From: Firm-04 sp045600205
GTDB lineage: Bacteria > Bacillota > Clostridia > Oscillospirales > Ruminococcaceae
Direction: 5' to 3'
DNA length: 29,678 bases
Assembly: GCA_045600205.1 (NCBI GenBank)
Contig: JAZRXM010000004.1
Span: 1-29,678, forward strand
This document shows, in pieces, positions 16,200 to 25,334 of this stretch. Below the pieces are notes generated by a model, which worked only from the letters and a program-made list of their open reading frames with translations, searched no databases and was not told where the DNA came from. The translations under genes and the position numbers were made by a program. The number at the start of each line of letters is the position of its first letter. The first letter of the stretch is position 1.

Positions 16200-17412
16200 A
16201 TGTGTCAAAATAGCCTGTGTAACAGATATGATAATTGCTTTTGGGAAACAACTGGCGGTAATAATCCACGAAATAGTCATCTGTCATAGCAGCAATGAAA
16301 TCCATAGTCAGGTCGTTGGGGTCGCTGTCAGGATAATCCTGTTTTGCGGGATACCAACGCTGTTTTTCTTCAATCGGGGTAATGTGGTGCAGATACAGTG
16401 CGCTATCCTTGTTCCGATTTTTCGCATCTGCAAGAATTTTCTCGTACATTTGCTCCATCATCGGCACGATGCTTTCTTTTACCTGCTGCTGCACGGATTC
16501 TTTCATATATATCATTTCATAATTTTCTTGTTTGAGTTGCAGCATTGCCTGAAAATGTGCATCATCAAATCTCAGATATGGTTTGCCATAGCTGTTTTCG
16601 ATCAGATTGACTTCCAGATTATTGATGATCTCAGCATTTGTGCTGCCGATTGCTGTTTTGGAGAAGCATTCCTCCGATTCTACCAGATGCGCACGAACAG
16701 CATCCTGACGGTCTTTGCCGAGGTATGCAAGCATATCGCAGATTCGTACCAGACAGCCCTCCAATGTGCAGGGGATGAGCTTTTTGTCGCCGTTCAAGTC
16801 GCGGATGCAGGCATCGGTACGGGCATCAAATACTGCAAAATCTTTGATTTCATGTGGTGTGTATTCTTCTTTGGGCATTTCTCCGTTGTGGCAAAGAATG
16901 CCGTCCAGTGTTTGCAGCGAGATGTTATAAGGAACAATCGTATCTAGTACGCGGATGCCGTGCAGGTTGTGGCGGAAACAGCGTCCGGTACGTGCATAAT
17001 AGAGGTCATGGAGCGCACGTTCTCCTGCATGTCCAAACGGTGTGTGTCCCATGTCATGTCCGATGGCAATTGCTTCGATCAGGTCAGTGTTCAGTCCGAG
17101 GACTGAGCCGATGTTACGGGCAATGCGTGATACAAGCTGAACATGTAATGCGCGCCGGGAAAGGTCATCGTTGCGGAAAAAAGAGAAAACCTGTGTCTTA
17201 TCCGCATAGCGGTTATAATACAGGCTGTTGAGAATTTTGTCGGCATCTTTGGAGAACGGCGGGCGGTAGATTTTCGGAATATCGCTGGCGCGATCTTCGC
17301 GGCGGATGACTGACTCATTTTTGCAGGCATACGGAGAAACGTAGCCGTTCCTTTGATTTTCGATGATTTGCTGTTCAAGTGCAGGGGAAATGGTTTCGTA
17401 GTGTGATGGCAT
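16198..17412 (-). CDS. HD-domain dNTP triphosphohydrolase (dGTPase-like)
   Basis: A 404-residue HD enzyme related to Dgt, which splits dNTPs into nucleoside and tripolyphosphate and so lowers dNTP pools. Metal ligands are seen at H90 (RRALHVQLVSRIARNIG), H119-D120 and H123 in IGHDMGHTPFGHAGE, the hallmark of the family. Also typical: LEGCLVRICDMLAYLGKD, the later aspartate of the HD set. ATG start eight bases after AAGGAG, 23 bases downstream of whiA, so it probably belongs to the hprK operon. The preferred dNTP and any allosteric control cannot be read from sequence. Confidence 0.88.
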   Translation of the reverse strand: MPSHYETISPALEQQIIENQRNGYVSPYACKNESVIRREDRASDIPKIYRPPFSKDADKILNSLYYNRYADKTQVFSFFRNDDLSRRALHVQLVSRIARNIGSVLGLNTDLIEAIAIGHDMGHTPFGHAGERALHDLYYARTGRCFRHNLHGIRVLDTIVPYNISLQTLDGILCHNGEMPKEEYTPHEIKDFAVFDARTDACIRDLNGDKKLIPCTLEGCLVRICDMLAYLGKDRQDAVRAHLVESEECFSKTAIGSTNAEIINNLEVNLIENSYGKPYLRFDDAHFQAMLQLKQENYEMIYMKESVQQQVKESIVPMMEQMYEKILADAKNRNKDSALYLHHITPIEEKQRWYPAKQDYPDSDPNDLTMDFIAAMTDDYFVDYYRQLFPKSNYHICYTGYFDT

Positions 17413-17435
17413 AACGTTTTCTCCTTTCCGAGAGA

Positions 17436-18338
17436 TCAGCGGAGTGTTTGGGCAATATCTGCGAGCTTTTGCAGACGATGATGTACACCTGAACGAGAAA
17501 TCGGCGGGTCGAGGAGCGCACCCAGGTCCCGCAGGGTCGCTTCGGGGGCATCCAGTCTTGCCTGCGCGACCGCTCGTAGTGTTTCAGGCAGTTCATCAAA
17601 TCCGATTCTGTCGCGTATCAGCTCAATATCTGCGATTTGCTGCTCACATGCGGCTACTGATTTTTCGATATTGGCAAGGTCGCAGTTCATACGGCGGTTG
17701 GTCTGGCTCACCATATTTTTATACGCCTGCGCATAGACCAGTTCCATGACGGCATTCTGCGCGCCGAAATAGGTCAGCAGGTCGCTGATTTGCTCATTTT
17801 GCTTGAGATAAACGACAAATTCGCCCTTGCGGCGAACAGTTTTTGCTGCGATATTGATGCCGCCGATGAGTAGGCAAAGCATGGAACTGAGGGACTCATT
17901 CGGCACTGGAATTTCGAGGTGATAGTCTTTATTCGGGTCACTGACGCTGCCGCTCATGACAAACATTCCGGCTGCAAGGGCAGGGTAGTCTGCCTCATTT
18001 TGCAGGAGCGAAAGTGATACTTCACGGGCATTGGGTTCAATTTGAAACTTTTGCAGGATCTGAGAAATTGCGCCTTTATCATTGCATTCAAAGTTCCAGA
18101 CGGGCATTTTGCCCTTTCGGCTGCGATACTGTGTGTCCAGTTCCACGGCAGGACAGATTTTCTGGATTTCTTCTGCGAAAAACTGCGCAAAAGCTTCACA
18201 TTCGGTTTGCACAACGATGCTTTCCGCATGAAGCTGTCTGGCAGAGAGCAGCGCACCGTATAAAAATGCGAAACGGCGTGATTTGGATGTCATGGATGCA
18301 ACGATTTCGGTTTTTGCCTGATTGGAAAATGACGCCAT
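17436..18338 (-). CDS. whiA: Sporulation/cell-division regulator WhiA
   Basis: WhiA is a DNA-binding protein with a degenerate LAGLIDADG homing-endonuclease-like fold and a C-terminal helix-turn-helix. The N-terminal part has the family pattern SFSNQAKTEIV, the middle holds LLQNEADYPALAAGMFVMSGSVSDPNKDYHLEI (corresponding to the fold core), and the C-terminal HTH is seen as LRDLGALLDPPISRSGVHHRLQKL. Length (300) is usual. It lies 30 bases after murB. In most Firmicutes whiA follows rapZ and yvcK; here those are missing and murB precedes it. WhiA affects division and chromosome segregation in Bacillus and sporulation in actinomycetes. Confidence 0.93.
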   Translation of the reverse strand: MASFSNQAKTEIVASMTSKSRRFAFLYGALLSARQLHAESIVVQTECEAFAQFFAEEIQKICPAVELDTQYRSRKGKMPVWNFECNDKGAISQILQKFQIEPNAREVSLSLLQNEADYPALAAGMFVMSGSVSDPNKDYHLEIPVPNESLSSMLCLLIGGINIAAKTVRRKGEFVVYLKQNEQISDLLTYFGAQNAVMELVYAQAYKNMVSQTNRRMNCDLANIEKSVAACEQQIADIELIRDRIGFDELPETLRAVAQARLDAPEATLRDLGALLDPPISRSGVHHRLQKLADIAQTLR

Positions 18339-18368
18339 ATCTGCTCTCCTTTCTTTATAAATGACGAA

Positions 18369-19274
18369 TTATCGAAGAATTTCAGGCTCCATTTCCAGAA
18401 CAAAGCCTGTTTCTTTCTGGACGATCTCGCGTACCTGTCTGCACAGTTCCATGACGTCTGCAAAGGTTGCGCCGCCGCGGTTGATGACAAATCCTGCGTG
18501 TTTTTCGCTGACCTGTGCGCCGCCGACCGTTTTTCCGCGCAGACCGCATTCGTCGATCAGTTTGGATGCAAAACTGCCTTTCGGACGCTTAAAGGTACTG
18601 CCGGCACTGGGGTATTCCAATGGCTGTTTTTCCTGACGGCGTTTGAGGAAATCTTCCATTTTTGTTTTGATTTCAGCAGGATCTCCCGCAGTGAGCTGTA
18701 CCTCTGCACCAAGAATGATATCCTCCCGGCGTTCATCCATAAACGTGCTGTGGCGATAAGAAAGAGCCAGATCTTTGGCGTCAAATATGCAGACCTTTGC
18801 TTGCGAATCCAGTGCATATACGGTTTTCAGTACATTGGAAAGCTCTCCGTCATAGGCACCGGCATTCATGAACACGCCGCCGCCGACCGTTCCGGGAATT
18901 CCGTAGGCAAATTCGAGTCCTGACAGACCCTCAGCCTGTGCTGTAACGCACAACTTTTTGAGCGATGCACCCGCTGCTGCATAGATTTGACCATTTCCAA
19001 GGACATTCACCGTTTCATCTGTGTAAAGCAGCACGACTCCGTCATAGCCTTCATCGGGTACCAGTAAGTTGCTGCCTCTGCCAATGACATGATACGGAAT
19101 TTCCTGTTTTTTGAGCAGTTCTGAGATGGCAATACAGTCATCCGTGCTGTTGATTTCAACCAATGCGCGGCAAGCACCACCAATGCGGAAGGTCGTATGC
19201 TTTGCCATCGGTTCTTCGGTATGATAGACAATTTGGCGGGATTCGCAGATTTTGAGCAGTGCTTCGAGATTCAT
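18369..19274 (-). CDS. murB: UDP-N-acetylenolpyruvoylglucosamine reductase
   Basis: MurB reduces UDP-GlcNAc-enolpyruvate to UDP-MurNAc with FAD and NADPH, the second committed step of peptidoglycan synthesis. The FAD domain shows VIGRGSNLLVPDEGYDG (about 64-79) and LEFAYGIPGTVGGGVFMNAGAY (about 120-141). The catalytic parts are SYRHS (172-176), serine 226 in SAGSTFKRP, and a terminal glutamate in LEMEPEIL. The absence of the extra Tyr-loop places it in the type II group of Gram-positives. The ATG at 19274 has AAAGGG nine bases upstream; an in-frame TTG at 19292 is less likely. It follows the PHP gene with a gap of about 14 bases. Length 301, normal. Confidence 0.96.
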   Translation of the reverse strand: MNLEALLKICESRQIVYHTEEPMAKHTTFRIGGACRALVEINSTDDCIAISELLKKQEIPYHVIGRGSNLLVPDEGYDGVVLLYTDETVNVLGNGQIYAAAGASLKKLCVTAQAEGLSGLEFAYGIPGTVGGGVFMNAGAYDGELSNVLKTVYALDSQAKVCIFDAKDLALSYRHSTFMDERREDIILGAEVQLTAGDPAEIKTKMEDFLKRRQEKQPLEYPSAGSTFKRPKGSFASKLIDECGLRGKTVGGAQVSEKHAGFVINRGGATFADVMELCRQVREIVQKETGFVLEMEPEILR

Positions 19275-19288
19275 GGTAAAAAGCCCTT

Positions 19289-20023
19289 TCAATCGTTTTC
19301 GGAGAAAAGTTTGCCGTGTTTTTGTTCCGCGTGTGCCATGATTCGTGCGGCATCCAGATTGGCAACCAGTTCATTCGGAAAATCCAGTTCTGTCAGAAGC
19401 TGTTGAGCGAGCGGCGCTTTGCCGACAAGCTGATGGAAATGCGCATCGGAGTTGACTACAATTGGAATCTGCTCATTTTTGCAGATGCGGTAGACCTCTG
19501 CGGCATTTTTGAGTGCACCTTTTTTCCAGCGCAGCGAGCTTTCATTCAATTCTACGAAAGTACCTGTTTCCTTGCATTTTTTCAGCACAGGCAGGTAATC
19601 GTAGGGGAACGAATCCTCTGTTGGATGACCGATCACGTCAATCAGCGGGTTATCCAGTGCGGCAAGGAAGCTTTTTGTGATGTTCTCCTTTGTGCGTTCA
19701 AAGGTAACGCAATCTCTGTGCATGGATGCAATGATCCATTCACAGAAGGATAGTTCACTTTCGTCCATATCGAGTGTGCCGTCCAGACCGCGGATGTTGG
19801 CTTCGACGCCTTTCAACAGCCAGACCCCGCATAGTTTGCGCGGCAGAATTTTGTAATTGTGAAAATGCCAGAGATGCGGTGCATCGGGCATAGTCGGACC
19901 GTGGTCCGTGGTTGCAAGCAAGGAAAGTCCTGCGTCTGCGGCACCTTGTGCCATTTCGGTAATGGTGGAATATCCGTGCGTGGATGCAACCGTGTGAGAA
20001 TGTAAATCAGCCTGAAGCTGCAA
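19289..20023 (-). CDS. PHP-domain phosphoesterase (YcdX-like)
   Basis: A PHP-superfamily metal-dependent phosphatase. Metal-binding motifs are present throughout: DLHSHTVAS, TTDHGPTMPDA, KGVEANI, IASMHRD, VIGHPTED and VVNSDAHFH. The closest family is YcdX-type, whose members start directly at the DLHxHT motif. The frame extends to an ATG at 20083 overlapping the hprK stop, but that ATG has no ribosome site and the first 20 residues would be encoded across a GC hairpin. A TTG at 20021-20023, eight bases after GGAAG, gives MQLQADLHSHT and is preferred here. The likely role is hydrolysis of a small phosphorylated molecule or phosphoester; the substrate is unknown. Operon partners are hprK and murB. 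Confidence 0.82.
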   Translation of the reverse strand: MQLQADLHSHTVASTHGYSTITEMAQGAADAGLSLLATTDHGPTMPDAPHLWHFHNYKILPRKLCGVWLLKGVEANIRGLDGTLDMDESELSFCEWIIASMHRDCVTFERTKENITKSFLAALDNPLIDVIGHPTEDSFPYDYLPVLKKCKETGTFVELNESSLRWKKGALKNAAEVYRICKNEQIPIVVNSDAHFHQLVGKAPLAQQLLTELDFPNELVANLDAARIMAHAEQKHGKLFSEND

Positions 20024-20049
20024 GAGAATCACTTCCAAAGATGAGGTTT

Positions 20050-20071
20050 CCCCCGCAAAAAAAGCGGGGAA
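20050..20071. repeat. GC-rich hairpin around an A7/T7 tract, between hprK and the PHP gene
   Basis: CCCCGC (20051-20056) and GCGGGG (20064-20069) pair around a loop of seven A (plus strand) or seven T (minus strand). This is a typical intergenic structure and supports the later start for the PHP gene. It may cause partial termination or act as a processing site between hprK and its neighbour. Confidence 0.55.
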
Positions 20072-20082
20072 TTGAAAATTCA

Positions 20083-21051
20083 TTAAAATGTGTCAAAATC
20101 GTGGACAATTTCATCGGATATTTCGGGAACGTCCATACCAAGACGCTTCATCAGTTCCTGTGCGCCGTTATAACCCATCTTCTTCTGACGGTTATTCATG
20201 GCGGCAACTTCCATAATGACGGCAAGGTTACGGCCGGGTTTTACAGGAATGGTCATTGAAGGCACCTTGACATCAAGAATGTTGAGGTATTCTGTATCGA
20301 CGCCCATGCGGTCGTAGACCTTGGCACTATCCCAAGGTTCCAGCTCAATGATCATGTTGATCTCCTGCTGCATTTTGACAGAACCCATACCGAACAGTCG
20401 GCGGACATTGATGATGCCGATGCCGCGGAGTTCGAGGAAATGGCGGATGTTATCTGGGGAGGTGCCGACCAGACTGGTACTGGATACTTTACGGATCTCG
20501 ACGGCATCATCGGCAACCAGACGGTGTCCGCGTTTGACCAGCTCAATCGCGCATTCGCTCTTTCCGACGCCGCTTTCGCCGGTGATCAGGATGCCTTCGC
20601 CGTAAATTTCAATCAGAACACCATGGCGTGTTACACGCGGTGCCAGATGCAGATTGAGATATGAAAGCAAGTTGGTGGTGAAATGGGAGGTGGATTCACT
20701 CGTGCGCATAATCGGGATGCCGTATTCTTTGCCAAGGCTGATCATTTCGTCAAAATACGGCTGACCGCGTGTGATAATCAGACCCATGATATGTTCTTTG
20801 AACAAACGCTCCAAAGAATGATAACGGTCCTCCTGCGAAAGCGAGGAAAGATAAGCAAATTCCATTTTTCCGATGATCTGGATACGCTCGGGATTAAAAT
20901 GCTCGTAGAATCCCATGAGCTGTAAACCGGGTCTGGTGATATCATTTTCAGAAATCAGGACCGTTTCGGGCTCACAGGGGGTGTACAATACTTCCAGTTT
21001 GAACTCGTCAATGATTTGTTGCAGGGTGATCGTAAATTTCTGTTCAGCCAT
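20083..21051 (-). CDS. hprK: HPr kinase/phosphorylase
   Basis: HprK/P phosphorylates Ser46 of HPr in response to high sugar and removes it when phosphate is high, controlling CcpA-dependent catabolite repression. The N-terminal domain (1-130) is followed by H143, the P-loop GESGVGKS (158-165), the family signature around LELRGIGIINVRRLFG (206-221) and the C-terminal segment with PVKPGRNLAVIMEVAAMNNR (269-288). Length (322) is typical. ATG start with AGGAGG nine bases before it and a 17-bp-spacer promoter upstream. It heads an operon with PHP, murB, whiA and the dNTPase, and is divergent from the HAD-dnaE transcript. Confidence 0.97.
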   Translation of the reverse strand: MAEQKFTITLQQIIDEFKLEVLYTPCEPETVLISENDITRPGLQLMGFYEHFNPERIQIIGKMEFAYLSSLSQEDRYHSLERLFKEHIMGLIITRGQPYFDEMISLGKEYGIPIMRTSESTSHFTTNLLSYLNLHLAPRVTRHGVLIEIYGEGILITGESGVGKSECAIELVKRGHRLVADDAVEIRKVSSTSLVGTSPDNIRHFLELRGIGIINVRRLFGMGSVKMQQEINMIIELEPWDSAKVYDRMGVDTEYLNILDVKVPSMTIPVKPGRNLAVIMEVAAMNNRQKKMGYNGAQELMKRLGMDVPEISDEIVHDFDTF

Positions 21052-21095
21052 ATTCTGATACCTCCTGAAAAGTAAAAATGTATGGGTTCTCTTTC

Positions 21096-21124
21096 ATCAT
21101 ACCACAAAACGCGGTCATTTGCAA
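21096..21124 (-). promoter_or_regulatory. Promoter of the hprK operon
   Basis: On the minus strand, TTGCAA (21119-21124) and TATGAT (21096-21101) have a 17-bp spacer, 45 bases before the hprK start. Confidence 0.75.
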
Positions 21125-21158
21125 GTACTTTCGCCCGATTTTTTGTCTTCGTCACGGT

Positions 21159-21187
21159 TTGACATTCTTCGACTTTTCTGGTACAAT
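21159..21187 (+). promoter_or_regulatory. Promoter of the HAD-dnaE-GH25 operon
   Basis: TTGACA (21159-21164) and TACAAT (21182-21187) are 17 bp apart. It is divergent from the hprK promoter, with 34 bp between the two -35 boxes, so a shared regulator could act on both. Confidence 0.82.
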
Positions 21188-21233
21188 GGAAAGTGTACGT
21201 TTGTACGGATAATCGCCGAAAGGATGTCATAAC

Positions 21234-21866
21234 ATGAGAAAAGGTATTTTATTTGATCTGGATGGAACGCTCTGGGATTCCTCGCAGGAAGTGACCGATG
21301 CATGGAATCTGTGCCTGCGCACGCAGACAGACCGTACCGAACAATTAACGATAGATGATATGCACGGATTTATGGGAAAAACATTGGAAACAATCGCTGC
21401 ACTGATGTTTCCTTCACTCCCGACAAATGAGCAGATTCGCCTCATCAAACTGTGTACAGCCACAGAGCATGAATATCTGTTGACGCATTCTGCAAGACTG
21501 TATGACGGAGAACGTGAAATACTGCGTAAACTTTCTGAGGAATATACGCTGGGCGTAGTCAGCAATTGTCAGGATGGTTATATCCAGATTTATTTGCAGC
21601 AATGCGGATTCCCTGAACTGTTTTCGGATTTTGAATGTGCCGGCAGAACCGGACTTTCCAAAGGACAGAATATTCGACTGGTGATGGAGCGACAGGGTAT
21701 TGCACAGTGCTGGTATGTCGGAGATACGCAAGGTGACTGCGATGCTGCTGACGAAGCGGGTATCCCGTTTATTCATGCAGGATACGGCTTTGGCAGTGTC
21801 GATCATTCAGCGGCAGTTCTGCATGATCTGCGTGAACTGCCGGATGTCATGGCAAGACTTGGATAA
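21234..21866 (+). CDS. HAD-superfamily phosphatase (phosphoglycolate phosphatase-like)
   Basis: A 210-residue HAD hydrolase. Motif I is FDLDGTLWD with nucleophile D8 and D10; motif II is the serine in VVSNCQDGYI; motif III is the lysine near GLSKGQNIRLVM; motif IV is VGDTQGDCDAADEAG. The alpha-helical cap between motifs I and II gives the subclass I type, such as phosphoglycolate or beta-phosphoglucomutase-like phosphatases. ATG start nine bases after GAAAGGA. It lies 33 bases upstream of dnaE and is probably the first gene of that transcript. Substrate not known; it could detoxify phosphoglycolate produced during DNA repair, but that is only a guess. Confidence 0.87.
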   Translation: MRKGILFDLDGTLWDSSQEVTDAWNLCLRTQTDRTEQLTIDDMHGFMGKTLETIAALMFPSLPTNEQIRLIKLCTATEHEYLLTHSARLYDGEREILRKLSEEYTLGVVSNCQDGYIQIYLQQCGFPELFSDFECAGRTGLSKGQNIRLVMERQGIAQCWYVGDTQGDCDAADEAGIPFIHAGYGFGSVDHSAAVLHDLRELPDVMARLG

Positions 21867-21899
21867 AATTCATTTCACAATTCGGAACGGGGTGATAAA

Positions 21900-24800
21900 A
21901 TGGAAGCATTTGCGCATCTTCATGTGCATACGGAGTATTCTCTGCTGGACGGTGCGTGTCGGATCGACGCGCTGATTGCGCACGCGAAAGCACAGGGGCA
22001 ATCGGCGGTTGCAATCACTGATCATGGTGTGATGTACGGTGTGATTCCGTTTTATCAGGCGGCAAAAGCGGCAGGTATTCACCCGATTATCGGCTGTGAG
22101 ATCTATGTTGCGCCCCATTCCCGTTTTGAAAAGGAATCGGTTGCGGATCGCCGCCCTTATCATCTGACGCTGCTGTGTGAAAATAATCAGGGGTATCAGA
22201 ATCTTGTGAAGATTGTGTCAGCAGCGCAGCTTGAGGGATTCTATAACCGCCCGCGTGCTGATTTTGCACTCCTGACACAGTATCATGAGGGATTGATTGC
22301 ACTTTCTGGTTGCATGAGCGGTGAGGTGGCACGGTTCCTTGCGGCAGGTGAGTACCCTGCGGCGAAAGAAACCGCTTTGCGCTATGCGGAACTGTTTGGC
22401 GCAGAGCATTACTACCTCGAAATCCAAAAGCATGACCTGCCCGAAGATGCTGTCATTTGCCGCGGATTGAAACGTCTTTCCGAAGAAACAGGGATTCCTC
22501 TGGTTGCAACCAATGATGCGCACTATCTGAAAAAATCAGATGCAACCCTGCAAAAATTGCTCGTGTGTATCCAGACAGGTGCATCTCTTTCGCAGCCAAA
22601 CGGTATGGCTTTACCCAACGATACGTTTTCACTCGCCTCCACTGCGGAAATGAACGAGCGATTCGCAGATTGTCCCGATGCGATTCGGAATACCGTGAAA
22701 ATTGCGCAGATGTGTCAGGTTTCGTTCACTTTCGGTCAGATTTCCCTGCCGAAATATCATGCAGATGGCGTTACGGATTCGACTGCATATTTCCGTCAGC
22801 TTCTCACAGAGGGGATGACGGCACGGTTCGGCAACAATCCGCCTGATGAAGCAACTGCACGTATGAACTACGAATTTGATGTGATTACGCGCATGGGCTA
22901 TGTGGATTATTATCTGATTGTATGGGATTTTGTTCATTATGCGAAAAGTCACGGAATCCCTGTCGGACCGGGGCGTGGTTCGGGTGCAGGCAGTCTTTGC
23001 GCATATCTGATTGGAATTACAGACATTGATCCGCTGAAAAACGGGTTGCTGTTTGAGCGATTTCTTAATCCGGAACGTGTTTCCATGCCCGATTTCGATA
23101 TTGATTTCTGTATTGAGGGGCGGCAGCGCGTCATTGACTACGTGACCAATCGCTACGGAAGCGACCGTGTTGCGCAGATTATTGCATTTGATACACTGAA
23201 AGCGCGTGCAGCGGTACGCGATACCGGACGGGCAATGGACTTGCCCTACGGCTTGTGCGATACCGTGGCAAAACTTATTCCGCATGATTTGAATATGACG
23301 TTGGAACGTGCTTTGGAAGAATCGGAAGAATTACGTCAGATGCGGGATACCAATGCATCGGTGGCAAGGCTGTTGGAACTTGCCGCGCAGCTTGAGGGGA
23401 TGCCGCGTCATGCTTCGACCCATGCGGCAGGTGTGGTGATCTCGGCAGTGCCTGTTGCGGAGAAAGTACCGCTGCAAAAGAACGAAGATATGGTAATTAC
23501 GCAGTACACGATGACAATTCTGGAAAGTCTTGGATTACTGAAAATGGATTTTCTCGGGCTGCGAAATCTGACGGTCATTCGGGATGCTGAGCGGGAAATC
23601 CGTAAACGTAAGCCTGCTTTTTCAATGAAGCAGATTCCGGAGGATGATGCCGCGGTATATCGGATGCTGGCGGCAGGGGATAGCGTTGGCGTGTTCCAGT
23701 TGGAATCAGACGGCATTCGGCGCGTACTGATGCAGCTTCGTCCGACCTGTATGGCTGATATTACGGCGGTCATTTCACTTTATCGTCCGGGTCCGATGGA
23801 CTCGATCCCGCAGTATATTGAAGCGAAGCATCATCCTGAAAAAATACGCTATGATCACCCGCTGCTGGAGCCGATTCTGCGCGAAACTTTTGGCTGCATC
23901 GTGTATCAGGAGCAGGTGATGGAGATCTGCCGTACCCTTGCGGGTTATTCCTATGGCAGAGCCGATCTGGTCAGACGCGCCATGGCAAAGAAAAAGCACG
24001 ATGTCATGGCAGCAGAACGGGATGTGTTTGTCAATGGAAACGAAACCTGTTGCGGTGCTGTCAAAAATGGCGTACCTGCGGAGATTGCAAACCTTATATT
24101 TGACCGCATGGCGTCCTTTGCAAGCTATGCGTTCAACAAATCGCACGCTGCGGCGTATGCACGGCTTGCTTATGAAACAGCATATCTGAAATGTCGTTAT
24201 TTCAATGAATATCTCGCTGCGGTGATGACCTCTGTGCTGTCCAATACACCGAAACTCATGGAATATGTGACATTGTGTGAGCAGCATGGTGTCAGATTGC
24301 TGCCGCCTGATGTCAATCACTCCGATGCGGGTTTTACTGCTTGCGGAGAGGGAATCCGGTTTGGTTTGCTTGCGATCCGCGGACTGGGCGGCGGTGCGAT
24401 CCGCGGGTTTGTCCGTGAACGTGAGGAACACGGAAAATACCGCAATTTGCAGGATTTCTGCGAGCGCAACATTGGCAATGACCTGAGCAAACGTACCGTG
24501 GAAAGCCTCATCAAATCGGGCGCGTTGGATGGAATGGGCTGGAATCGAAGACAAATGCTTCAAACTTATGAGCAAATGTTTGCAGCACTTTCCAATCAAA
24601 GCCGTACCCGTGTTTCGGGGCAGCTTTCCCTTTTTGGTGACGCGTCTGAATCGGAATCTGCGGTATTGATGGATGTTCCTGAAATGGAAGAATTTTCGGA
24701 TGCAGTGCTTTTCAGTATGGAAAAAGAACTGACAGGAATGTATCTGACAGGACATCCGTTGCAAAAATGGAGCATTTTCTGTAAATTGCTCCGTATGCCT

Positions 24801-25334
24801 GAGGCTGCGGATATTCCTGCAATGCGGGATCATGCACAGGTACGTATTCTGGGTATGGTATCGGAAATGCGGCAGCATTTGACAAAAAAAGGCGATGATA
24901 TGTGTTTTTTTACGCTGGAAGATCAAACAGGCAGCTGTGATTGCATTGCATTTCCAAGTGTATATCTGACGCAGAGCAAGCTGCTCAAATCGGATGCGCT
25001 GCTCTGTGTAACAGGGCATGTTTCCCGTAAGGAGAACGGCGTCAGCGTGATTTGTGACGCGCTTTCCACGGAAGACGATTTTTCACGTTTGCTGCAACAG
25101 AAACAGCTATGCTGCAAGGTATCCGACAAAGAAACCGACATCATCCGCAGGATTCTTGAAATATGCGGCAGATGGCAGGGCGATACGCCCGTTTGTCTGT
25201 TTCTGATGTCCGCCAGAAAATATCTGAAACCGAAACTGCGGGGCGTTTCTCTTTGCGATGGGTTATATACTGCTTTGACCGAAGTGATCAAGCCTTCTGA
25301 TTTTGCATTGATAGACAGAAAGGAGCAGCCATGA
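21900..25334 (+). CDS. dnaE: DNA polymerase III alpha subunit, DnaE type
   Basis: Replicative DNA polymerase of the C family, 1144 residues. It begins with a PHP domain (HLHVHTEYS at 6-14, ITDHG, GCEIY, SGCMSGE, TNDAHY) whose metal ligands all look intact, so proofreading or pyrophosphatase activity is possible. The catalytic core has PDFDIDF (D398, D400, D402) and the third aspartate near residue 550 in KMDFLGLRNLT. Further motifs are GPGRGSGAGSL and YQEQVMEICRTLAGYSYGRAD. QLSLF (908-912) matches a beta-clamp-binding motif. The C-terminal OB domain contains VRILGMVSEMRQHLTKKGD. The DnaE type is distinct from PolC, which is usually encoded elsewhere in Firmicutes. ATG start with a weak GGGGTG site. 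Its stop overlaps the lysozyme start (ATGA). Confidence 0.97.
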   Translation: MEAFAHLHVHTEYSLLDGACRIDALIAHAKAQGQSAVAITDHGVMYGVIPFYQAAKAAGIHPIIGCEIYVAPHSRFEKESVADRRPYHLTLLCENNQGYQNLVKIVSAAQLEGFYNRPRADFALLTQYHEGLIALSGCMSGEVARFLAAGEYPAAKETALRYAELFGAEHYYLEIQKHDLPEDAVICRGLKRLSEETGIPLVATNDAHYLKKSDATLQKLLVCIQTGASLSQPNGMALPNDTFSLASTAEMNERFADCPDAIRNTVKIAQMCQVSFTFGQISLPKYHADGVTDSTAYFRQLLTEGMTARFGNNPPDEATARMNYEFDVITRMGYVDYYLIVWDFVHYAKSHGIPVGPGRGSGAGSLCAYLIGITDIDPLKNGLLFERFLNPERVSMPDFDIDFCIEGRQRVIDYVTNRYGSDRVAQIIAFDTLKARAAVRDTGRAMDLPYGLCDTVAKLIPHDLNMTLERALEESEELRQMRDTNASVARLLELAAQLEGMPRHASTHAAGVVISAVPVAEKVPLQKNEDMVITQYTMTILESLGLLKMDFLGLRNLTVIRDAEREIRKRKPAFSMKQIPEDDAAVYRMLAAGDSVGVFQLESDGIRRVLMQLRPTCMADITAVISLYRPGPMDSIPQYIEAKHHPEKIRYDHPLLEPILRETFGCIVYQEQVMEICRTLAGYSYGRADLVRRAMAKKKHDVMAAERDVFVNGNETCCGAVKNGVPAEIANLIFDRMASFASYAFNKSHAAAYARLAYETAYLKCRYFNEYLAAVMTSVLSNTPKLMEYVTLCEQHGVRLLPPDVNHSDAGFTACGEGIRFGLLAIRGLGGGAIRGFVREREEHGKYRNLQDFCERNIGNDLSKRTVESLIKSGALDGMGWNRRQMLQTYEQMFAALSNQSRTRVSGQLSLFGDASESESAVLMDVPEMEEFSDAVLFSMEKELTGMYLTGHPLQKWSIFCKLLRMPEAADIPAMRDHAQVRILGMVSEMRQHLTKKGDDMCFFTLEDQTGSCDCIAFPSVYLTQSKLLKSDALLCVTGHVSRKENGVSVICDALSTEDDFSRLLQQKQLCCKVSDKETDIIRRILEICGRWQGDTPVCLFLMSARKYLKPKLRGVSLCDGLYTALTEVIKPSDFALIDRKEQP

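Noticed and set aside
23775..25019. 414-codon minus-strand frame within dnaE
   Set aside because: Shadow of dnaE; no domain and no ribosome site.
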